Positions 41,433 through 42,202 of a stretch of DNA of 42,202 bases are shown piece by piece. A program made the translations under genes and the position numbers. A model generated the notes under the pieces. The model ran no database searches, was not told the origin of the DNA, and was given only the letters and a program-made list of their open reading frames with translations. The stretch comes from an uncultured Granulosicoccaceae bacterium (GTDB lineage: Bacteria > Pseudomonadota > Gammaproteobacteria > Granulosicoccales > Granulosicoccaceae), in the NCBI GenBank assembly GCA_937998875.1, contig CALLBO010000071.1, forward strand, positions 72,087 through 114,288, in the 5' to 3' direction. Positions within the stretch are counted from its first letter, which is position 1; each line of letters opens with the position of its first letter.

Positions 41433-42202
41433 CAGCTATCGTACCTCTGCAACCGACGCTGCACGCCAAACAGATATAACGAAACTCCTATGAGAATAAT
41501 AAAAAACAATGCCGAGGCTACCGTTGCCCCCATATGCACATCACCGAGTTGCGCCTGAAAACCAAAGAAAGTCCGGAACAAAAACGTACCCATAACGTCA
41601 GTTGAAAAGTTCGGCCCTGCCAGCCCGCCTTGTATTGAGTAAATAAGATCAAAACTTGCTGTGAAGTTACCTATATACGTAAGAATCCCTACCAACCCCA
41701 AAGTCGGTAGAATCAATGGCAGTTTTACCTTCCAGAAAATCCACCAGCCGTTCAGACCATCAATGCGAGCAGCTTCTATAGTTTCCTCCGGTACATTCAA
41801 TAATGCCGCATAAAACAGCATTAGAGGGATACCTACGTACTGCCAGATAGAAATCAATGTCACTGTTATCAGCGCCGAGCTTTCAAGCCCGAGCCAGGGT
41901 TTAAAGAAACTACCGAGCCCCAGCCAGTTCATAAACGCAGGGGTGACACCCCAGAGCGGAGACAGTATCAATTGCCAGATAAAACCAACTACGACTACTG
42001 AAAGTAACGTGGGGAGAAAGAATATTGTGCGATAGGTCGCAGCCCCCTTCAATGTTGGAATACTCAACAGCGCTGCGAGTGCCAGTGCAATCGGGTTTTG
42101 AATCAGCATATGCATTACGAACAACAGTACGTTGTTTTTGAATGCATTCCAGAACTGTTCAGCCCAGTAGGGTTCACCGACAAGCCGCGCGTAGTTGGCC
42201 AG
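41432..42202 (-). CDS. Carbohydrate ABC transporter permease (MalF-like), 5' end cut by window
   Basis: The frame stays open upstream of an apparent TTG start at 42124 to base 42202. It encodes A-N-Y-A-R-L-V-G-E-P-Y-W-A-E-Q-F-W-N-A-F-K-N, a conserved segment preceding the second helix of this family, so the gene is truncated by the window edge and does not start inside it. The coupling motif E-E-T-I-E-A-A-R-I-D-G-L-N-G-W is clear, followed by P-L-I-L-P-T-L. The binding-protein gene is presumably just outside. Confidence 0.9.
   Translation of the reverse strand: MANYARLVGEPYWAEQFWNAFKNNVLLFVMHMLIQNPIALALAALLSIPTLKGAATYRTIFFLPTLLSVVVVGFIWQLILSPLWGVTPAFMNWLGLGSFFKPWLGLESSALITVTLISIWQYVGIPLMLFYAALLNVPEETIEAARIDGLNGWWIFWKVKLPLILPTLGLVGILTYIGNFTASFDLIYSIQGGLAGPNFSTDVMGTFLFRTFFGFQAQLGDVHMGATVASALFFIILIGVSLYLFGVQRRLQRYDS

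Noticed and set aside
42122..42124. Start codon of the MalF-like permease inside the window
   Set aside because: The conserved frame continues upstream to the window edge, so the gene is truncated rather than starting here.

Overview
The window reads as a chromosomal segment of a marine-type gammaproteobacterium of moderate GC. The evidence is a complete periplasmic thiosulfate-oxidising (Sox) set of the SoxXYZABCD type, a proton-translocating transhydrogenase, secreted proteins with Asp/Gly/Trp-rich calcium-type repeats, GlcNAc-phosphate catabolism, and mostly Shine-Dalgarno-led ATG starts with several GTG and TTG starts. Placement near Granulosicoccus or Arenicella-like bacteria is only a guess. 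No rRNA, tRNA, CRISPR array, prophage or intact insertion sequence was seen.

Layout. (1) 1-7354, minus strand: soxX-Y-Z-A-B, an MBL-fold hydrolase, soxC and soxD (soxD is cut by the window edge). The promoter upstream of soxX carries a perfect ATTC-N8-GAAT palindrome of the kind bound by SqrR/BigR persulfide sensors. (2) 7554-11345, minus: a class V aminotransferase and two secreted proteins sharing a D-x-D-G-D-G-x-G-W module, one of them a SASA-type esterase with 99-bp in-frame DNA repeats. (3) 11589-14546, minus: pntB and pntA. (4) 14638-18958, plus: a membrane-anchored HELGH metallopeptidase-like protein, then serA-like, serC and a DUF1015 gene (serine branch). (5) 19016-24857, minus: a HcnABC/opine-oxidase-like three-subunit amine dehydrogenase with its solute-binding protein and two permeases. 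A divergent acyl-CoA ligase follows at 25046-26602. (6) 26617-26867: a small non-coding element with 25-bp terminal inverted repeats and 5-bp flanking direct repeats. It supplies the last codon and stop of the neighbouring wbpA gene. (7) 26861-35602: a glycan locus. wbpA is divergent from a tightly packed six-gene plus-strand operon: UXS-family epimerase/decarboxylase, processive GT2 synthase, PIG-L deacetylase, GH18 lipoprotein and two WbqC-family proteins. (8) 35931-38561, minus: a large HerA-like ATPase. (9) 38736-42202, minus: a carbohydrate ABC transporter with nagB, truncated at the window edge.

How the parts fit. The Sox proteins oxidise thiosulfate or sulfide-derived sulfur in the periplasm, probably under a persulfide-responsive repressor. 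The glycan locus looks able to make UDP-GlcNAcA (WbpA), convert it further (UXS-like), polymerise an amino sugar (GT2), deacetylate it (PIG-L) and trim it (GH18). The nearby nagB/ABC operon could salvage the amino sugar.

The strongest candidate for something undescribed is in the GT2 synthase. Between its N-terminal and central membrane helices lies a stretch of about 90 residues that reads like sigma-70 region 2, without the tryptophans used for promoter melting. A sigma-factor-derived domain inside a polysaccharide synthase is, to my knowledge, not an established architecture.
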